Part shown: in pieces, positions 27,762 through 37,028 of the stretch | How positions within the stretch are numbered: the stretch's first letter is position 1 | How the letters are laid out: each line of letters opens with the position of its first letter | Translations under genes and position numbers: made by a program | Assembly (NCBI GenBank): GCA_016793465.1 | Contig: JAEUJW010000054.1 | Location: 6,156-70,155, forward strand | DNA: 64,000 nt | Source of the DNA: Myxococcales bacterium | GTDB taxonomy: Bacteria > Myxococcota > Polyangia > Nannocystales > Nannocystaceae | Direction of reading: 5' to 3' | The notes under the pieces: generated by a model | Seen by the model: the letters and a program-made list of their open reading frames with translations, nothing else | What the model was told of the DNA's origin: nothing | The model's database searches: none

Positions 27762-30700
27762 ATGAAACTCCGGCGGCCCTCGCTCCTGGCGGCGGCCCTG
27801 CTCCTTGTCACGCCCGGGGTCGCAGCGGCGGCGCCGGCGGCTCCGGCGGCGCCGGCGGCCCCAGCGGTGCCGCTCGAGCTGCAGCCGTGGATCGAGTGGG
27901 TGAAGGGCGTCGAGCTGCCGCCGGGCGAGTGCCGGGTGATCGACGAGGCGACGGTGTGCGTGTGGCCGACGCGGCTCAGCATCAACGTCGGCAAGGCGGG
28001 GGGGGCGTTCGACCTCGACGTCACGGCGCACGACGTCGAGACGGTGCTGCTGCCGGGGGGCGACAGCGCGTGGCCGCAAGATATTAAAGTCGACGGCAAG
28101 CCGGCGGTGGTGGTCGACGCGGAGGGGGTGCCGTCGGTGCGGCTCGAGGTCGGCAAGCACCGCGTCAGCGGGGCGTTCCTGTGGAAGGAGCTGCCGGACA
28201 GCATCGCGGTGCCCTCGGAGATCGCGCTGATCGAGCTGCGGCGCGAGGGCAAGGCGGTGGCCTTCCCCGAGCGCGGTGAGGGGCTGCTGCGGCTGCTGGC
28301 CGACGACGAGGTGGCGGAGGAGGAGGACGACGAACCGGCGGAGGAGGAGCCGGCGGCGCAGGAGAGCGAGAAGGTGGAGGACGCGCTGCGCGTGGAGGTC
28401 TCGCGCTGGCTGCGGGACGGGGTGCCGATGACGGTGGTGACGCGCGTCGACCTGCGGGTGTCGGGCAAGCCGCGCGAGCTGAAGCTGCCGTACCCGCTGT
28501 GGGACGACGCCGAGCTGCTGCGCGTCGACAGCGAGCTGCCGGTCGAGTTCGGCGAGGGCCGCGGGCTGGTGCTGCAGGCGCGCGCGGGCAGCTACACGCT
28601 CACGCTCGAGGCGGCGCTGCCGCGGCAGGTCGCCTCGCTGGCGCCGCCGGAGCTGGCGGCGCCGTGGCCGACGGAGGAGGTGTGGGTGTGGAAGGCGGCG
28701 GGCGCGGGCGAGGCGGCGCTCGGCCAGGTGGCGCTCAGCGGGGCGCAGGCGGTCGACCGCAGCCGCACGCACGCGCCGGTCGAGTGGGAGGGCGGGGCGA
28801 CCTTCCGCGTGGGGCCGCGCTCGCCGCTGGTGTTCGAGGTGCTGCGGCGCGGGGTCTCGGAGACGGCGCCCAACGAGCTGGCGCTCGAGCGGGCGATGTG
28901 GTTCGACATGGACGGCGGCGGGTGGTCGGTGGTCGACGTGGTGCGCGGCGAGATGCACCACGGGACGCGGCTCGACCTGCGGGCAGGGGCGCTCGGCAGC
29001 GCGGTCGTCAACGGCAAGCCGCAGGTCGTGACGACCGGCGCCGACGGAGCCACGGGGGTCGAGGTGCGGGCGGTGGAGGTCGACCTGAAGGCGACCTGGC
29101 GCGGCGAGCAGTCGGCGCGGGCGCTGCCGCTGGGCGGGTGGTCGGAGCCGTTCGACAGGGTGGCGCTGCAGGTCGAGCTGCCGCGCGGCTGGGACGTGCT
29201 GCGCGCGAGCGGGCCGGGGACCATGCGCTCGACCTGGATCGAGTCGTGGCGGCCGCTCGACCTGCTGCTGCTGCTCGGCGCGTGCGTGCTGATCGGGCGC
29301 TTGATCTCGCCGTGGCTCGGCGGCCTCGCGCTCGTCGGGCTCGGGCTGGCGTACACGCGCAGCGGCGGGGGATACGTCGCGCTGGTGCTGCTGTTCGCGG
29401 CGGTCGCGGCGCTCACGGCCCAGCTGCGGCGCGACCGCGGGGTGTGGGCGACGCGCGCGGCGCAGTGGCTGTGGCTCGCCGGGGCGGCGCTGCTGTCGGC
29501 GTGGATGGTGTGGAAGCTGCCGGTCTCGCTGCGCGACGTGTGGCAGGACGGCGGCTCGGCGCTGGCCCACCGCAACCTCGAGCGCGAGCTCGGCGAGCTG
29601 GCGATCGTCGAGTTCGGGGTGCTCCTGATCGTGCTGGTGGTCTACGGGCTGGCGTACCTGGTGGCGCGCTCGCGCGGCTCGCAGCTGCGGCCGGCGCTGG
29701 TGTTCACGGCGCTGGCGGGGGTGGTGACGGTCGCGCTGCTGGGGCTGATGCTGGCGGACAGCGACCTGGCGGCCGAGCCGCGGGCCGAGCTGGCGCGCGC
29801 GCAGGCGCCGGCCGAGGAGTGGGAGAACAGCGACGAGGAGGCCGGCGGCAGCGGCCGGCGCCACCGCGGCGAGGAGGGCCGGATGGGCAAGCCGTCCGCC
29901 AGCAGCGCGGGGCCGTGGGCCGTGAAGGACGCGGAGAAGGCCGACGCCGACGTGTGGGGCGGGCTCACCGGCAGCGAGATCGGCGAGGCCTACGGGGTCG
30001 GCGGGCTCGGGCTGGTCGGCACCGGGCGCGGCGGCGGCGGCACCGGCGAGGGCACGATCGGGCTCGGCAACACCGGGCTGATCGGCAAGGGCGGCGGCGG
30101 CGGGACCGGCAGCGGCTACGGGCGCGGCGCGGGCGCGGGCTTCGGCGGGCGCGGCACGCGGGTGCCGACGGTCCGCCAGGCCAAGGCCGAGGTCACGGGG
30201 GCGCTCGACAAGGACATCATCCGCCGGATCGTGCGCGCGCACATCAACGAGGTCCGCTACTGCTACAACCAGGGGCTGGCCCGCGACGCCGATCTGAAGG
30301 GCCGGGTCGCGGTCAAGTTCACGATCGGCGGCGACGGCAAGGTGTCGGCGTCGACGGTGCAGGAGACCACGCTGAAGGACGCGGCGGTCGCCAGCTGCAT
30401 GGCCCAGGCGGTGCGGCGGTGGACGTTCCCGAGGCCGAAGAGCGGCACGGTCGAGGTGCTGTACCCGTTCGTGCTCGAGGCGGACGGCGGCGGCGGCGGG
30501 AGCAGCAGCGGCGGCGAGGAGGTGCCGGCGGCCCCGACGAGCGACGAGCGCTACGTGCTCGCGGCCGACCTGCCGAAGCCGCCGCCGAGCGCGCTGCCGC
30601 AGACGGGGGAGGGCACGCCCGAGTGGTACGGCAAGCGCTGGAGCATCGCCGTCGAGCGCGCGGTCAAGCCCGACGAGACGGTCTCGCTGTGGCTGCTGTC

Positions 30701-32906
30701 GCCGACGGCGAGCAAGGCGATCGCGCTGGTGCGGGCGCTGCTGCTGTGGATCGTCGGGTTCTTCCTGCTGCGGGCCGGCTGGCGCGCGGGCTGGGGGCGC
30801 ACGCCGCCGGCGCCGGGGGTGACGCGCACGCTGACCGCGGTGGCGGTGGCGCTGGGCTCGCTGCTGGCGGCGTCGCCGGCCGCGGCCGCGCCGACGCCGG
30901 AGCTGCTCGAGGAGCTGCGCGAGCGGGTGACGGCCGAGCGGACGCTGGCGCCGGAGCCGGAGTGCGGGGACGAGTGCGCGCTGGTCGTGCGGCTCGGGGT
31001 CGACGTCGCCGGGCGCGCGCTGCGGCTGCGCAGCGAGGTCCACATGGCCGGGCCGGGGGTGTACCGCCTGCCGGGCTCGTTCGACACGTGGATGGCGCAG
31101 ACCGTCGCCGTCGACGGGCGGCCGGCGGACGAGCTGATCGCGCTCGCGGGCGAGGTGTTCGTGCGCCTGGCCGAGGGCGTGCACGTGATCGAGCTGGCCG
31201 GGCCGGTCGGGGTCGACGAGCTCAACCTCGGGCTCACGCACGAGCCGAAGCGGGTCGACGTCAAGGCCAGGGGCTGGGTCGTCGAGGGCGTCGACGAGGA
31301 CGGGCACGCGTCGAGCCTGCACTTCCTGGCCGAGGCGGGCGGCGAGCCGCGGGCGCCCGACGAGCCCGAGGCCGCGGACGAGGCGCCCGAACAGCCGGCG
31401 GAGGACCCGGGCGAGCGCGTCAGCCAGGACGTGCCGGCCTGGCTGGCGGTCGACCGCCAGATCGAGATCGGGCCGCGCTGGACCATGAAGACGCTGGTCA
31501 CGCGCATGAACCACGGGCCCTCGCCGATCACCGTGCAGGTGCCGCTGCTCGACGGCGAGAAGATGACCGAGGCGAGCGCCAAGATCGCCGACCCGAAGGC
31601 GACGATCACGCTCGACCGCGCCGGCGCGAGCGTCAGCTGGGTGTCGGTGCTCGAGCCGCGCGACAGCCTGGTGCTGACCGCCCCGCAGGGCAGCCCGTGG
31701 ACCGAGAGCTGGGGCGTGTCCTGCGGCGAGGCCTGGCAGTGCGCGCTGACCGGGGTGCCGGCGACGCGCGTCGACGCCGGGCGGTCGGTGTTCCACCCGT
31801 GGCCGGGCGAGGCGCTGACGCTGACGTTCCTGCAGCCGCCGCCGGTCGACGGGGCGCTGCTCACGGTCGACGCCGCGACGCTGGCGCTGAAGCTGGCCGA
31901 GTCGGGCAGCGAGGCGAGCCTGAGGATGCGGGTGCGGGCGGCGACGGTGACCACGCGGACGGTGACGCTGCCGGGCGGGGCGCACCTCGGGTCGGTCAAG
32001 ATCGGCGGGGCCGAGGTGCCGATGGCGAAGGACGCGGTCGAGCTGCGCCTGCCGTTCCAGCCGGGGGTCAGCGACGTCGTCATCGAGTGGAAGCAGGACG
32101 ACGGCGTGCGGGCGGTCTACACCGCGCCGCAGGTCGCGCTCGGCGGGTCGGCGGTCAACGTGCGCGTGGCCGTCGAGTTCGTCGACGAGTCCGACCGCGT
32201 GGTCCTGTGGACCGGCGGCGGCGCGCGCGGGCCGTTCGTGTGGCTGTGGCCGTGGTTCGGCGTGCTGGTGGCGCTGGCGCTGCTGCTCGGGCGCATCCCG
32301 GGCGTGCCGATGCGGGCGTGGAAGTGGCTGGTGCTCGGGCTCGGCTTCGGCGCGGGCGTGGTCCCGCTGCTGGCGGCGTGGTTCGTGCTGGTGGCCTCGC
32401 GCCCGGCGCTGGTCCGGCGCGCGACCACCGACCACGGCTACAACGCGCTGCAGTTCGGCTACCTGCTGCTGACCGCGGGCGTGGTGCTGGTGACCCTCGA
32501 CGCCGGCCGCGCGCTGCTCACCAGCCCGGTGTGGACGCTGGTCGACAACTGGAACGACGGCGACGGCCTGCTGCGCTGGTACGCCGACCGCGTCGACGAC
32601 CGCACGCCGGCCGCGTGGGTGGTGACCGCGCCCGACTCGCTGTGGCGCGCGCTGTGGCTGCTGTGGGCGGTGTGGGTCGCGTGGCAGGCGATCGGCTGGG
32701 GCCGCTGGGGCTGGCGCACGCTCGGCGCGGGCGGCTGGCTGCGCACGCCGCCGGCCCCGGTCGCGCCCGAGGAGGTCGAGGCGTCCGAGGCGGCCATGTG
32801 GGAGCAGGCGCGGGCCCAGGCCCGGGCGCAGGCGACGGCGCCGGTGGCGGAGGCGCAGGCGCAGGCGCAGGCGCAGGCCGAGGCCGACGAGGAGCCGCGG
32901 GCGTAG
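27762..32906 (+). CDS. Giant membrane protein with internal AgmX/PglI-type domain
   Basis: A 1714-aa protein. It begins with a signal peptide (LLAAALLLVTPGVAAAAP) at the ATG chosen here; a GTG at 27747 is also possible. A large exported beta-rich region (residues 30-480) is followed by membrane segments around residues 495-680. Next come a Gly-rich linker (about 750-800) and an AgmX/PglI C-terminal-type domain at about 810-905: IIRRIVRAHINEVRYCYNQGL..GRVAVKFTIGGDGKV..AVRRWTFP. This TonB-C-like fold is known from Myxococcus gliding and export proteins. After it come two more hydrophobic segments, a second exported beta-rich region resembling the first, and a final membrane block near the C-terminus. 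The Ala/Gln-rich tail repeats AQAQAQ. It probably spans the inner membrane and couples to a periplasmic or motor complex; the exact role is inferred. Confidence 0.7.
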   Translation: MKLRRPSLLAAALLLVTPGVAAAAPAAPAAPAAPAVPLELQPWIEWVKGVELPPGECRVIDEATVCVWPTRLSINVGKAGGAFDLDVTAHDVETVLLPGGDSAWPQDIKVDGKPAVVVDAEGVPSVRLEVGKHRVSGAFLWKELPDSIAVPSEIALIELRREGKAVAFPERGEGLLRLLADDEVAEEEDDEPAEEEPAAQESEKVEDALRVEVSRWLRDGVPMTVVTRVDLRVSGKPRELKLPYPLWDDAELLRVDSELPVEFGEGRGLVLQARAGSYTLTLEAALPRQVASLAPPELAAPWPTEEVWVWKAAGAGEAALGQVALSGAQAVDRSRTHAPVEWEGGATFRVGPRSPLVFEVLRRGVSETAPNELALERAMWFDMDGGGWSVVDVVRGEMHHGTRLDLRAGALGSAVVNGKPQVVTTGADGATGVEVRAVEVDLKATWRGEQSARALPLGGWSEPFDRVALQVELPRGWDVLRASGPGTMRSTWIESWRPLDLLLLLGACVLIGRLISPWLGGLALVGLGLAYTRSGGGYVALVLLFAAVAALTAQLRRDRGVWATRAAQWLWLAGAALLSAWMVWKLPVSLRDVWQDGGSALAHRNLERELGELAIVEFGVLLIVLVVYGLAYLVARSRGSQLRPALVFTALAGVVTVALLGLMLADSDLAAEPRAELARAQAPAEEWENSDEEAGGSGRRHRGEEGRMGKPSASSAGPWAVKDAEKADADVWGGLTGSEIGEAYGVGGLGLVGTGRGGGGTGEGTIGLGNTGLIGKGGGGGTGSGYGRGAGAGFGGRGTRVPTVRQAKAEVTGALDKDIIRRIVRAHINEVRYCYNQGLARDADLKGRVAVKFTIGGDGKVSASTVQETTLKDAAVASCMAQAVRRWTFPRPKSGTVEVLYPFVLEADGGGGGSSSGGEEVPAAPTSDERYVLAADLPKPPPSALPQTGEGTPEWYGKRWSIAVERAVKPDETVSLWLLSPTASKAIALVRALLLWIVGFFLLRAGWRAGWGRTPPAPGVTRTLTAVAVALGSLLAASPAAAAPTPELLEELRERVTAERTLAPEPECGDECALVVRLGVDVAGRALRLRSEVHMAGPGVYRLPGSFDTWMAQTVAVDGRPADELIALAGEVFVRLAEGVHVIELAGPVGVDELNLGLTHEPKRVDVKARGWVVEGVDEDGHASSLHFLAEAGGEPRAPDEPEAADEAPEQPAEDPGERVSQDVPAWLAVDRQIEIGPRWTMKTLVTRMNHGPSPITVQVPLLDGEKMTEASAKIADPKATITLDRAGASVSWVSVLEPRDSLVLTAPQGSPWTESWGVSCGEAWQCALTGVPATRVDAGRSVFHPWPGEALTLTFLQPPPVDGALLTVDAATLALKLAESGSEASLRMRVRAATVTTRTVTLPGGAHLGSVKIGGAEVPMAKDAVELRLPFQPGVSDVVIEWKQDDGVRAVYTAPQVALGGSAVNVRVAVEFVDESDRVVLWTGGGARGPFVWLWPWFGVLVALALLLGRIPGVPMRAWKWLVLGLGFGAGVVPLLAAWFVLVASRPALVRRATTDHGYNALQFGYLLLTAGVVLVTLDAGRALLTSPVWTLVDNWNDGDGLLRWYADRVDDRTPAAWVVTAPDSLWRALWLLWAVWVAWQAIGWGRWGWRTLGAGGWLRTPPAPVAPEEVEASEAAMWEQARAQARAQATAPVAEAQAQAQAQAEADEEPRA

Positions 32907-32935
32907 GGCCGCGGCGCCGGGCCGTAGGGCCGGAC

Positions 32936-32970
32936 GGCGGCCGCTCGCGCGAGCGGCCGCCGGTTTTTTT
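32936..32970 (+). terminator. Rho-independent terminator, copy 1
   Basis: A perfect 26-base palindrome (13-bp arms, no unpaired loop) at 32936-32961, followed by CGG and a run of seven T at 32964-32970. It lies 30 bases after the stop of the giant membrane protein gene. Confidence 0.85.
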
Positions 32971-32999
32971 GGGGCCGCGGCGCGAGGTCCCGCTGTCCC

Positions 33000-33032
33000 G
33001 CGGCCGCTTGCGCGAGCGGCCGCCGGTTTTTT
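33000..33032 (+). terminator. Rho-independent terminator, copy 2 (tandem duplicate)
   Basis: GCGGCCGCT and AGCGGCCGC arms around a 6-base loop (33000-33023), then CCGG and six T (33027-33032). It and the following 30 bases are a near-identical copy of the first terminator unit about 62 bases upstream, including the trailing CGCTGTCCCGC. Confidence 0.8.
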
Positions 33033-33197
33033 GGGCCGCGGCGCGAGGGCCCGCTGTCCCGCGGCGGACAGGGGGTGCGTCGTTTCGGTGCAGGTGCTCC
33101 GTTTCGATGCAGCCTGCCGCGCGGCCGCCGGACGGCGCCTGCGGGCCCGCGGCTGGCACACGGCTTGCTCACCGCGGGGCGCAGAGGACGAACCACC

Positions 33198-33743
33198 ATG
33201 AACTTCCACGCCCGCATGTCCGAGCTCGCGCGCACCTACGACACCTCGCCCGGTCGGGCCCTCGAGCTGGCCGCGGCGCTCGAGCAGGAGCTGGTGGCGG
33301 CGGACCCGGTCGACCCGCGCCAGCTCGGCTGGGTCCGCGACTACAGGGTGCGCTGCCTGTACCGCCTCGGCCGCCACGCCGAGGGCCTGATGGCGCTGAT
33401 GGCCCCGCCGAGGCAGCCGATCGCGAGCTCGCCGGGCAACACCGCGTGGCTGTACGGGCTCGGCGCCGAGATGGCGCTGCACGTCGGCGGGCCGCGCCTG
33501 GTGCTGGTGATGCTGGGCAAGGCGCTCGAGCTGCGGGTCGCGGCCGGCGACCCGCTGCAGGTGCGCGCCGCGGTCGAGGCCGGGTTCACCCTGCTGCGCC
33601 GCGCGGGCGACCCGCTCGCGCTCTACGCCTGGTACCTGACGGTCGAGGCGTACATGGCGGCGGCGATCCCCCGCGCGCTGGCCGAGGCGCTCGCGCGCTG
33701 CCTCGCCGACGCGTCGCGCGAGCAGGGCCGGGCCGCCGCGTAG
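33198..33743 (+). CDS. TPR-like helical protein
   Basis: A 181-aa soluble protein starting at an ATG preceded by AGGACG at a good spacing. It is wholly helical with TPR-like pairs: LARTYDTSPGRALELAAALEQEL (residues 9-31), then RDYRVRCLYRLGRHAEGLMAL and MALHVGGPRLVLVMLGKALELRVAAGD, then LRRAGDPLALYAWYLTVEAYM. No known family beyond TPR-like repeats is recognised. It sits alone between the duplicated terminator and a small lipoprotein gene. The frame continues for 46 further codons after its TAG stop (to 33884) with plausible protein composition, so the present stop may be a truncation. Confidence 0.6.
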   Translation: MNFHARMSELARTYDTSPGRALELAAALEQELVAADPVDPRQLGWVRDYRVRCLYRLGRHAEGLMALMAPPRQPIASSPGNTAWLYGLGAEMALHVGGPRLVLVMLGKALELRVAAGDPLQVRAAVEAGFTLLRRAGDPLALYAWYLTVEAYMAAAIPRALAEALARCLADASREQGRAAA

Positions 33744-33954
33744 GCCGCAGACACGGCGGCGCTGCGGGCCCACGGCGAGCGCCAGGACCCGATCTTCCTG
33801 AAGGTCATGAGCCGCACGCGCCGCACCTCCACGGGCTGCGCGCGGCTCGGGGTGGCCCGGGCGACGCTCCGCCGCGTCGCCTGAGCGGGCGCGCGCCGCG
33901 GCCTCGCCGACGGGCGCGCGCGGGCGGCGGGGGATCGAGTATGTTGCCGCGACC

Positions 33955-34401
33955 ATGCGACACACGACGAACATCTGGCGGACCGCGGCGCTCGGGGTCC
34001 TGTTGACGACCGCCTGCGCCGGCGACAAGCCGAAGCCCGCCGAGACCCCCGCGACCACGCCGTCGACCGACCCGGCGACCCCGAGCCCGGCGGCGCCGGC
34101 GTGGGAGAGCGAGGGCGTGAAGTTCTCCGGGCCGCCGGCGGGCGGGCGCGGCGGCTCCTACTCGTACACGCTGTGCCCGGGCGGCAAGTACACGCGCTGG
34201 TGCCTCGACGCCGACTGCGACCGCGGGACCTGGAGGCGCGACGGCGACGCGGTCGTGCTGACCTCCGAGAACCCCGACACCAGGGGCCAGGAGACCCGCC
34301 TCGCGGTCTCGGCCGACGGCGAGACGCTCGGCCCGCCCGACGTCGAGGGCGGCCCGCTGAAGAACAGCGGCAAGCCCGAGGCCGGGGCGTGCGGCGGCTG
34401 A
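33955..34401 (+). CDS. Small hypothetical lipoprotein
   Basis: A 148-aa protein with a lipoprotein signal (LGVLLTTAC), a Pro/Thr-rich linker (KPAETPATTPSTDPATPSP) and a compact beta-rich domain: WESEGVKFSGPPAGGRGGSY, YTLCPGGKYTRWCLDADCDRG, WRRDGDAVVLTSEN and VSADGETLGPP. Four further cysteines (in TLC, WCLDADC and at the C-terminus) could form two disulphides. The strand pattern resembles a small lipocalin-like or META-like fold, which is a guess. Function unknown. The 137 bases downstream hold no convincing gene. Confidence 0.6.
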   Translation: MRHTTNIWRTAALGVLLTTACAGDKPKPAETPATTPSTDPATPSPAAPAWESEGVKFSGPPAGGRGGSYSYTLCPGGKYTRWCLDADCDRGTWRRDGDAVVLTSENPDTRGQETRLAVSADGETLGPPDVEGGPLKNSGKPEAGACGG

Positions 34402-34538
34402 CCTCGAGGTCCGGCGAGCCGGCGCCGTCGGGGCCGCGAAAGCCCTCGGCGAGCGCCGGCCCGACGTGCGACGATGGCGCGTGCGCCGACCTCCAGGGCT
34501 GGGACGGCTGCGGGCTTTGATCGTCGGGGCGCCGGCGG

Positions 34539-35483
34539 TCAGCGCGACAGCAGGATCTTGAGCGCGCCCGGGAGGGCCGCGCGGCGCATGGCCTCGACGC
34601 CGTGATCGAGCGCCAGCGTCTCGCCGATCAGCGCGCCGACGGCGACGGCCCCGCGGCTCAGCAGGTCGAGCGCCGGGGCGAAGCGGCCGCAGCGCGAGCC
34701 GACCACGGTGATCTCGTCGACGACGATGCGGGCGCTGTCGATCGGCGCGCCGCCGTGGAAGGTCGACTTCAGCACGAGCGTGCCCTGCGGGCGCAGCATG
34801 TCGAGCGCCAGCGTGAAGCCGTCGGGGCCGCCGGAGGCCTCGATCACGACGTCGTGCACGGGGCCGCGGCGGCGGGCCTCGGCGGGCGAGCAGGTCTCGA
34901 GGCCGCGGGCCAGCGCGAGCTTGTGCGGGTGCTTGCCGACGAGCAGCGGGGCGCGGTCGGCGAGGGCCATGGCGCACAGCAGGCCGAGCTTGCCGTCGCC
35001 GAGGACGGCCACGCGGGCGCCGGGCGCGAGCGGGCAGCGCTCGAGCACGCCGCAGGCGGCGGCCAGCGGCTCGACGAACACGGCGTGCTCGTCGGGCACG
35101 TGGTCGGGCACGGCCACGAGGTTGCCGGCGGGCAGGCGCAGGTGGTCGGCGTGGGCGCCGTCGCGGCCGACGATGCCGAGCACGGTGCGCGCGGGGCAGT
35201 GGCGCGGGTCGCCGGACCGGCAGCGCGGGCAGGCGCCGCAGCCGGCGTTGATCTCCCCGACGACGCGGCGCCCGCGGGCCAGCGGTCCGCCGCCCGGGTC
35301 CTCGACGACGCCGACGAACTCGTGGCCGATGGTGCCGCGAAAGCCGGCGTAGCCGCGGGCGAGCTCGAGGTCGGTGTTGCAGACGCCGGACAGCGTCACG
35401 CGCACGAGCGCCTCGCCGGCGGGCTCGGGGGTCGGGACGTCGAGCAGCGACGTGGTGCCGTCGCCGACGCGGAGCGCGCGCAT
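34539..35483 (-). CDS. Zinc-dependent alcohol dehydrogenase (MDR family)
   Basis: A 314-aa medium-chain dehydrogenase/reductase. The catalytic-zinc ligands are visible as Cys in [11 protein letters not shown] (about residue 35) and His-Glu in [10 protein letters not shown]. The structural-zinc lobe has four cysteines in [15 protein letters not shown]. The Rossmann segment is [17 protein letters not shown]. The protein is shorter than the usual 340-360 aa, and the pattern (threonine after the first Cys, [10 protein letters not shown]) fits the sorbitol/threonine-type or MDR/zinc-binding branch. It should oxidise or reduce an alcohol or polyol with NAD(P)H; the substrate is not predictable. The start at 35483 is 134 bases from the divergent arsR start; nothing ties it to arsenic metabolism. 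Confidence 0.85.
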   Translation of the reverse strand: MRALRVGDGTTSLLDVPTPEPAGEALVRVTLSGVCNTDLELARGYAGFRGTIGHEFVGVVEDPGGGPLARGRRVVGEINAGCGACPRCRSGDPRHCPARTVLGIVGRDGAHADHLRLPAGNLVAVPDHVPDEHAVFVEPLAAACGVLERCPLAPGARVAVLGDGKLGLLCAMALADRAPLLVGKHPHKLALARGLETCSPAEARRRGPVHDVVIEASGGPDGFTLALDMLRPQGTLVLKSTFHGGAPIDSARIVVDEITVVGSRCGRFAPALDLLSRGAVAVGALIGETLALDHGVEAMRRAALPGALKILLSR

Positions 35484-35602
35484 GCCGGCGGTCTTATCAC
35501 GGCGGTCGGTCGCCGACCACCGCTCGGCGACCCGGGAGATCAGCGCGGCGCGGCGCGGCCTCGCGTGCGTCGACGGGCTTGCGGCGGGCCGGGGACTTAT
35601 AT

Positions 35603-35618
35603 ATCGTACTATTACGAT
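35603..35618 (+). promoter_or_regulatory. Probable ArsR operator overlapping the arsR start codon
   Basis: ATCGTA-CTAT-TACGAT, a perfect 6+6 inverted repeat ending within the ATG of arsR (35617). A TATATA -10-like element sits just ahead of it at 35598-35603, so transcription would begin only a few bases before the start codon. A near-copy of the palindrome lies before acr3. Confidence 0.65.
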
Positions 35619-35958
35619 GAATGACGACGCGACCGCGGCCTGCTGCCCGCCGCCCGACGAGCGCCCGGACCTGCGCCCGGTCGAGGGCGGGCCGGCGGAC
35701 GCCGAGCTGGCCGCGCTGGCGCGGGCGCTCGGCCACCCGGCGCGCGTCCGCATCCTGCGCCTGCTGGTGCGCCGCAGCGGCTGCGTGTGCGGCGAGCTCG
35801 TCGAGGCGCTGCCGCTCGCGCAGTCGACGGTGTCGCAGCACCTGAAGGTCCTGAAGGAGGCCGGGCTGATCCGCGGCGAGATCGACGGCCCGCGCACCTG
35901 CTACTGCGTCGAGCCCCGGGCGATGCGCCGCCTGAAGGCGCTCGTCGGGGGTCTCTGA
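35617..35958 (+). CDS. arsR: ArsR-family arsenic-responsive repressor
   Basis: A 113-aa winged-helix metalloregulator. The helix-turn-helix reads [20 protein letters not shown] then [17 protein letters not shown]. The CVCGEL motif (Cys56, Cys58) matches the ELCVCDL arsenite-binding site of classical ArsR. Extra cysteines at 9-10 (CCPPP) and at 95/97 (CYCVEP) could add a third ligand. It should repress the operon until As(III) or Sb(III) binds. The gene is first of arsR-acr3-arsC, 23 bases before acr3. The start at 35617 is preferred to upstream frame positions because it is right after the operator palindrome and gives the normal length. Confidence 0.92.
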   Translation: MNDDATAACCPPPDERPDLRPVEGGPADAELAALARALGHPARVRILRLLVRRSGCVCGELVEALPLAQSTVSQHLKVLKEAGLIRGEIDGPRTCYCVEPRAMRRLKALVGGL

Positions 35959-35962
35959 ACCA

Positions 35963-35978
35963 ATCGTACAAGGACGAT
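35963..35978 (+). promoter_or_regulatory. Second ArsR-like palindrome over the acr3 ribosome-binding site
   Basis: ATCGTA-CAAG-GACGAT shares 11 of 12 arm bases with the palindrome at the arsR start. The AAGGA ribosome-binding sequence for acr3 lies inside it, seven bases ahead of the ATG at 35982. Confidence 0.5.
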
Positions 35979-35981
35979 GAG

Positions 35982-37028
35982 ATGACGGATCGATCGGTCA
36001 GCCCCCTGGGAGTGTTCGAACGCTACCTCAGCGTGTGGATCGCGCTGGCGATCGCCGCCGGCGTCGCGCTCGGCAACCTGGCGCCCGCCGGCTTCGCGGC
36101 GATCAGCGCGCTCGAGCTGGCGAGCGTCAACCTCGTGGTCGCGGCGCTGATCTGGGTGATGATCTACCCGATGATGATCCAGGTCGACCTCGGCGCCGTG
36201 CGCGACGTCGGCCGGCGCCCGAGGGGCCTGGTGATCACGCTGGTCGTCAACTGGCTGATCAAGCCGTTCACCATGGCGGCGCTCGCCAGCCTGTTCTTCC
36301 TGCACGTGTTCGCCGGCTGGTTGCCCGCCGACGAGGCGCGGCAGTACGTCGCCGGGGCGATCCTCCTCGGGGTCGCGCCGTGCACCGCGATGGTGTTCGT
36401 GTGGAGCCAGCTCACCCGCGGCGACGCCAGCTACACGCTGGTCCAGGTCGCGGTGAACGACCTGATCATGGTCGTGCTGTTCGCGCCGCTCACCGCGCTG
36501 CTGCTCGGCGTGTCCGAGATCGTGGTGCCGTGGCGGACGCTGCTGCTGTCGGTGCTGCTGTACGTCGTGGTGCCGCTGGCCGCCGGCGCGCTGACCCGCC
36601 GCCGTGTGCGGCGCGGGCCGCAGGGGGCCGCGGCGCTGGCCCGGTTGGTCGGCGCGTTGAAGCCGGCGTCGATCCTCGGGCTGCTCGGCACGGTCGTGCT
36701 GCTGTTCGGCTTCCAGGCCACCACCATCGTCGAGCGCCCGCTGACGATCGCGCTGATCGCCGTGCCGCTGCTGCTGCAGAGCTACGGCGTGTTCGCGCTG
36801 GCGTACGCGTGGGCGTGGGCGTGGCGGCTGCCGCACGCGGTCGCCGCGCCGGCGGCGTTGATCGGCACCTCCAACTTCTTCGAGCTCGCGGTCGCGGTGG
36901 CGATCGGCCTGTTCGGCCTGCAGTCGGGCGCGGCGCTGGCGACCGTGGTCGGCGTGCTCGTCGAGGTCCCGGTGATGCTGTCGCTGTGCGCGCTCGCCAA
37001 CCGCACCGCCGGGAGGTTCGCGTCGTGA
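35982..37028 (+). CDS. acr3: Arsenite efflux permease Acr3
   Basis: A 348-aa polytopic inner-membrane carrier of the ACR3 (bile-acid/arsenite/riboflavin) family, which extrudes As(OH)3 using the proton gradient. About ten hydrophobic segments are visible. Family features: [20 protein letters not shown] near the start, [17 protein letters not shown], the essential Cys in [30 protein letters not shown] and the C-terminal [20 protein letters not shown]. The start is preceded by AAGGA and follows arsR by 23 bases. Its stop overlaps the arsC GTG start by four bases (GTGA), indicating translational coupling. Confidence 0.96.
   Translation: MTDRSVSPLGVFERYLSVWIALAIAAGVALGNLAPAGFAAISALELASVNLVVAALIWVMIYPMMIQVDLGAVRDVGRRPRGLVITLVVNWLIKPFTMAALASLFFLHVFAGWLPADEARQYVAGAILLGVAPCTAMVFVWSQLTRGDASYTLVQVAVNDLIMVVLFAPLTALLLGVSEIVVPWRTLLLSVLLYVVVPLAAGALTRRRVRRGPQGAAALARLVGALKPASILGLLGTVVLLFGFQATTIVERPLTIALIAVPLLLQSYGVFALAYAWAWAWRLPHAVAAPAALIGTSNFFELAVAVAIGLFGLQSGAALATVVGVLVEVPVMLSLCALANRTAGRFAS

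Noticed and set aside
24273..34058. A minus-strand open frame of more than 3200 codons
   Set aside because: Only its last 470 codons (the aldehyde dehydrogenase) look like protein. The rest is Arg/His/Pro/Ala-rich antisense of the giant plus-strand gene, an effect of strong third-position G/C bias.
34402..34538. Short frame ending CDDGACADLQGWDGCGL
   Set aside because: Interesting cysteine-rich tail but no start, leader or length to support a gene.
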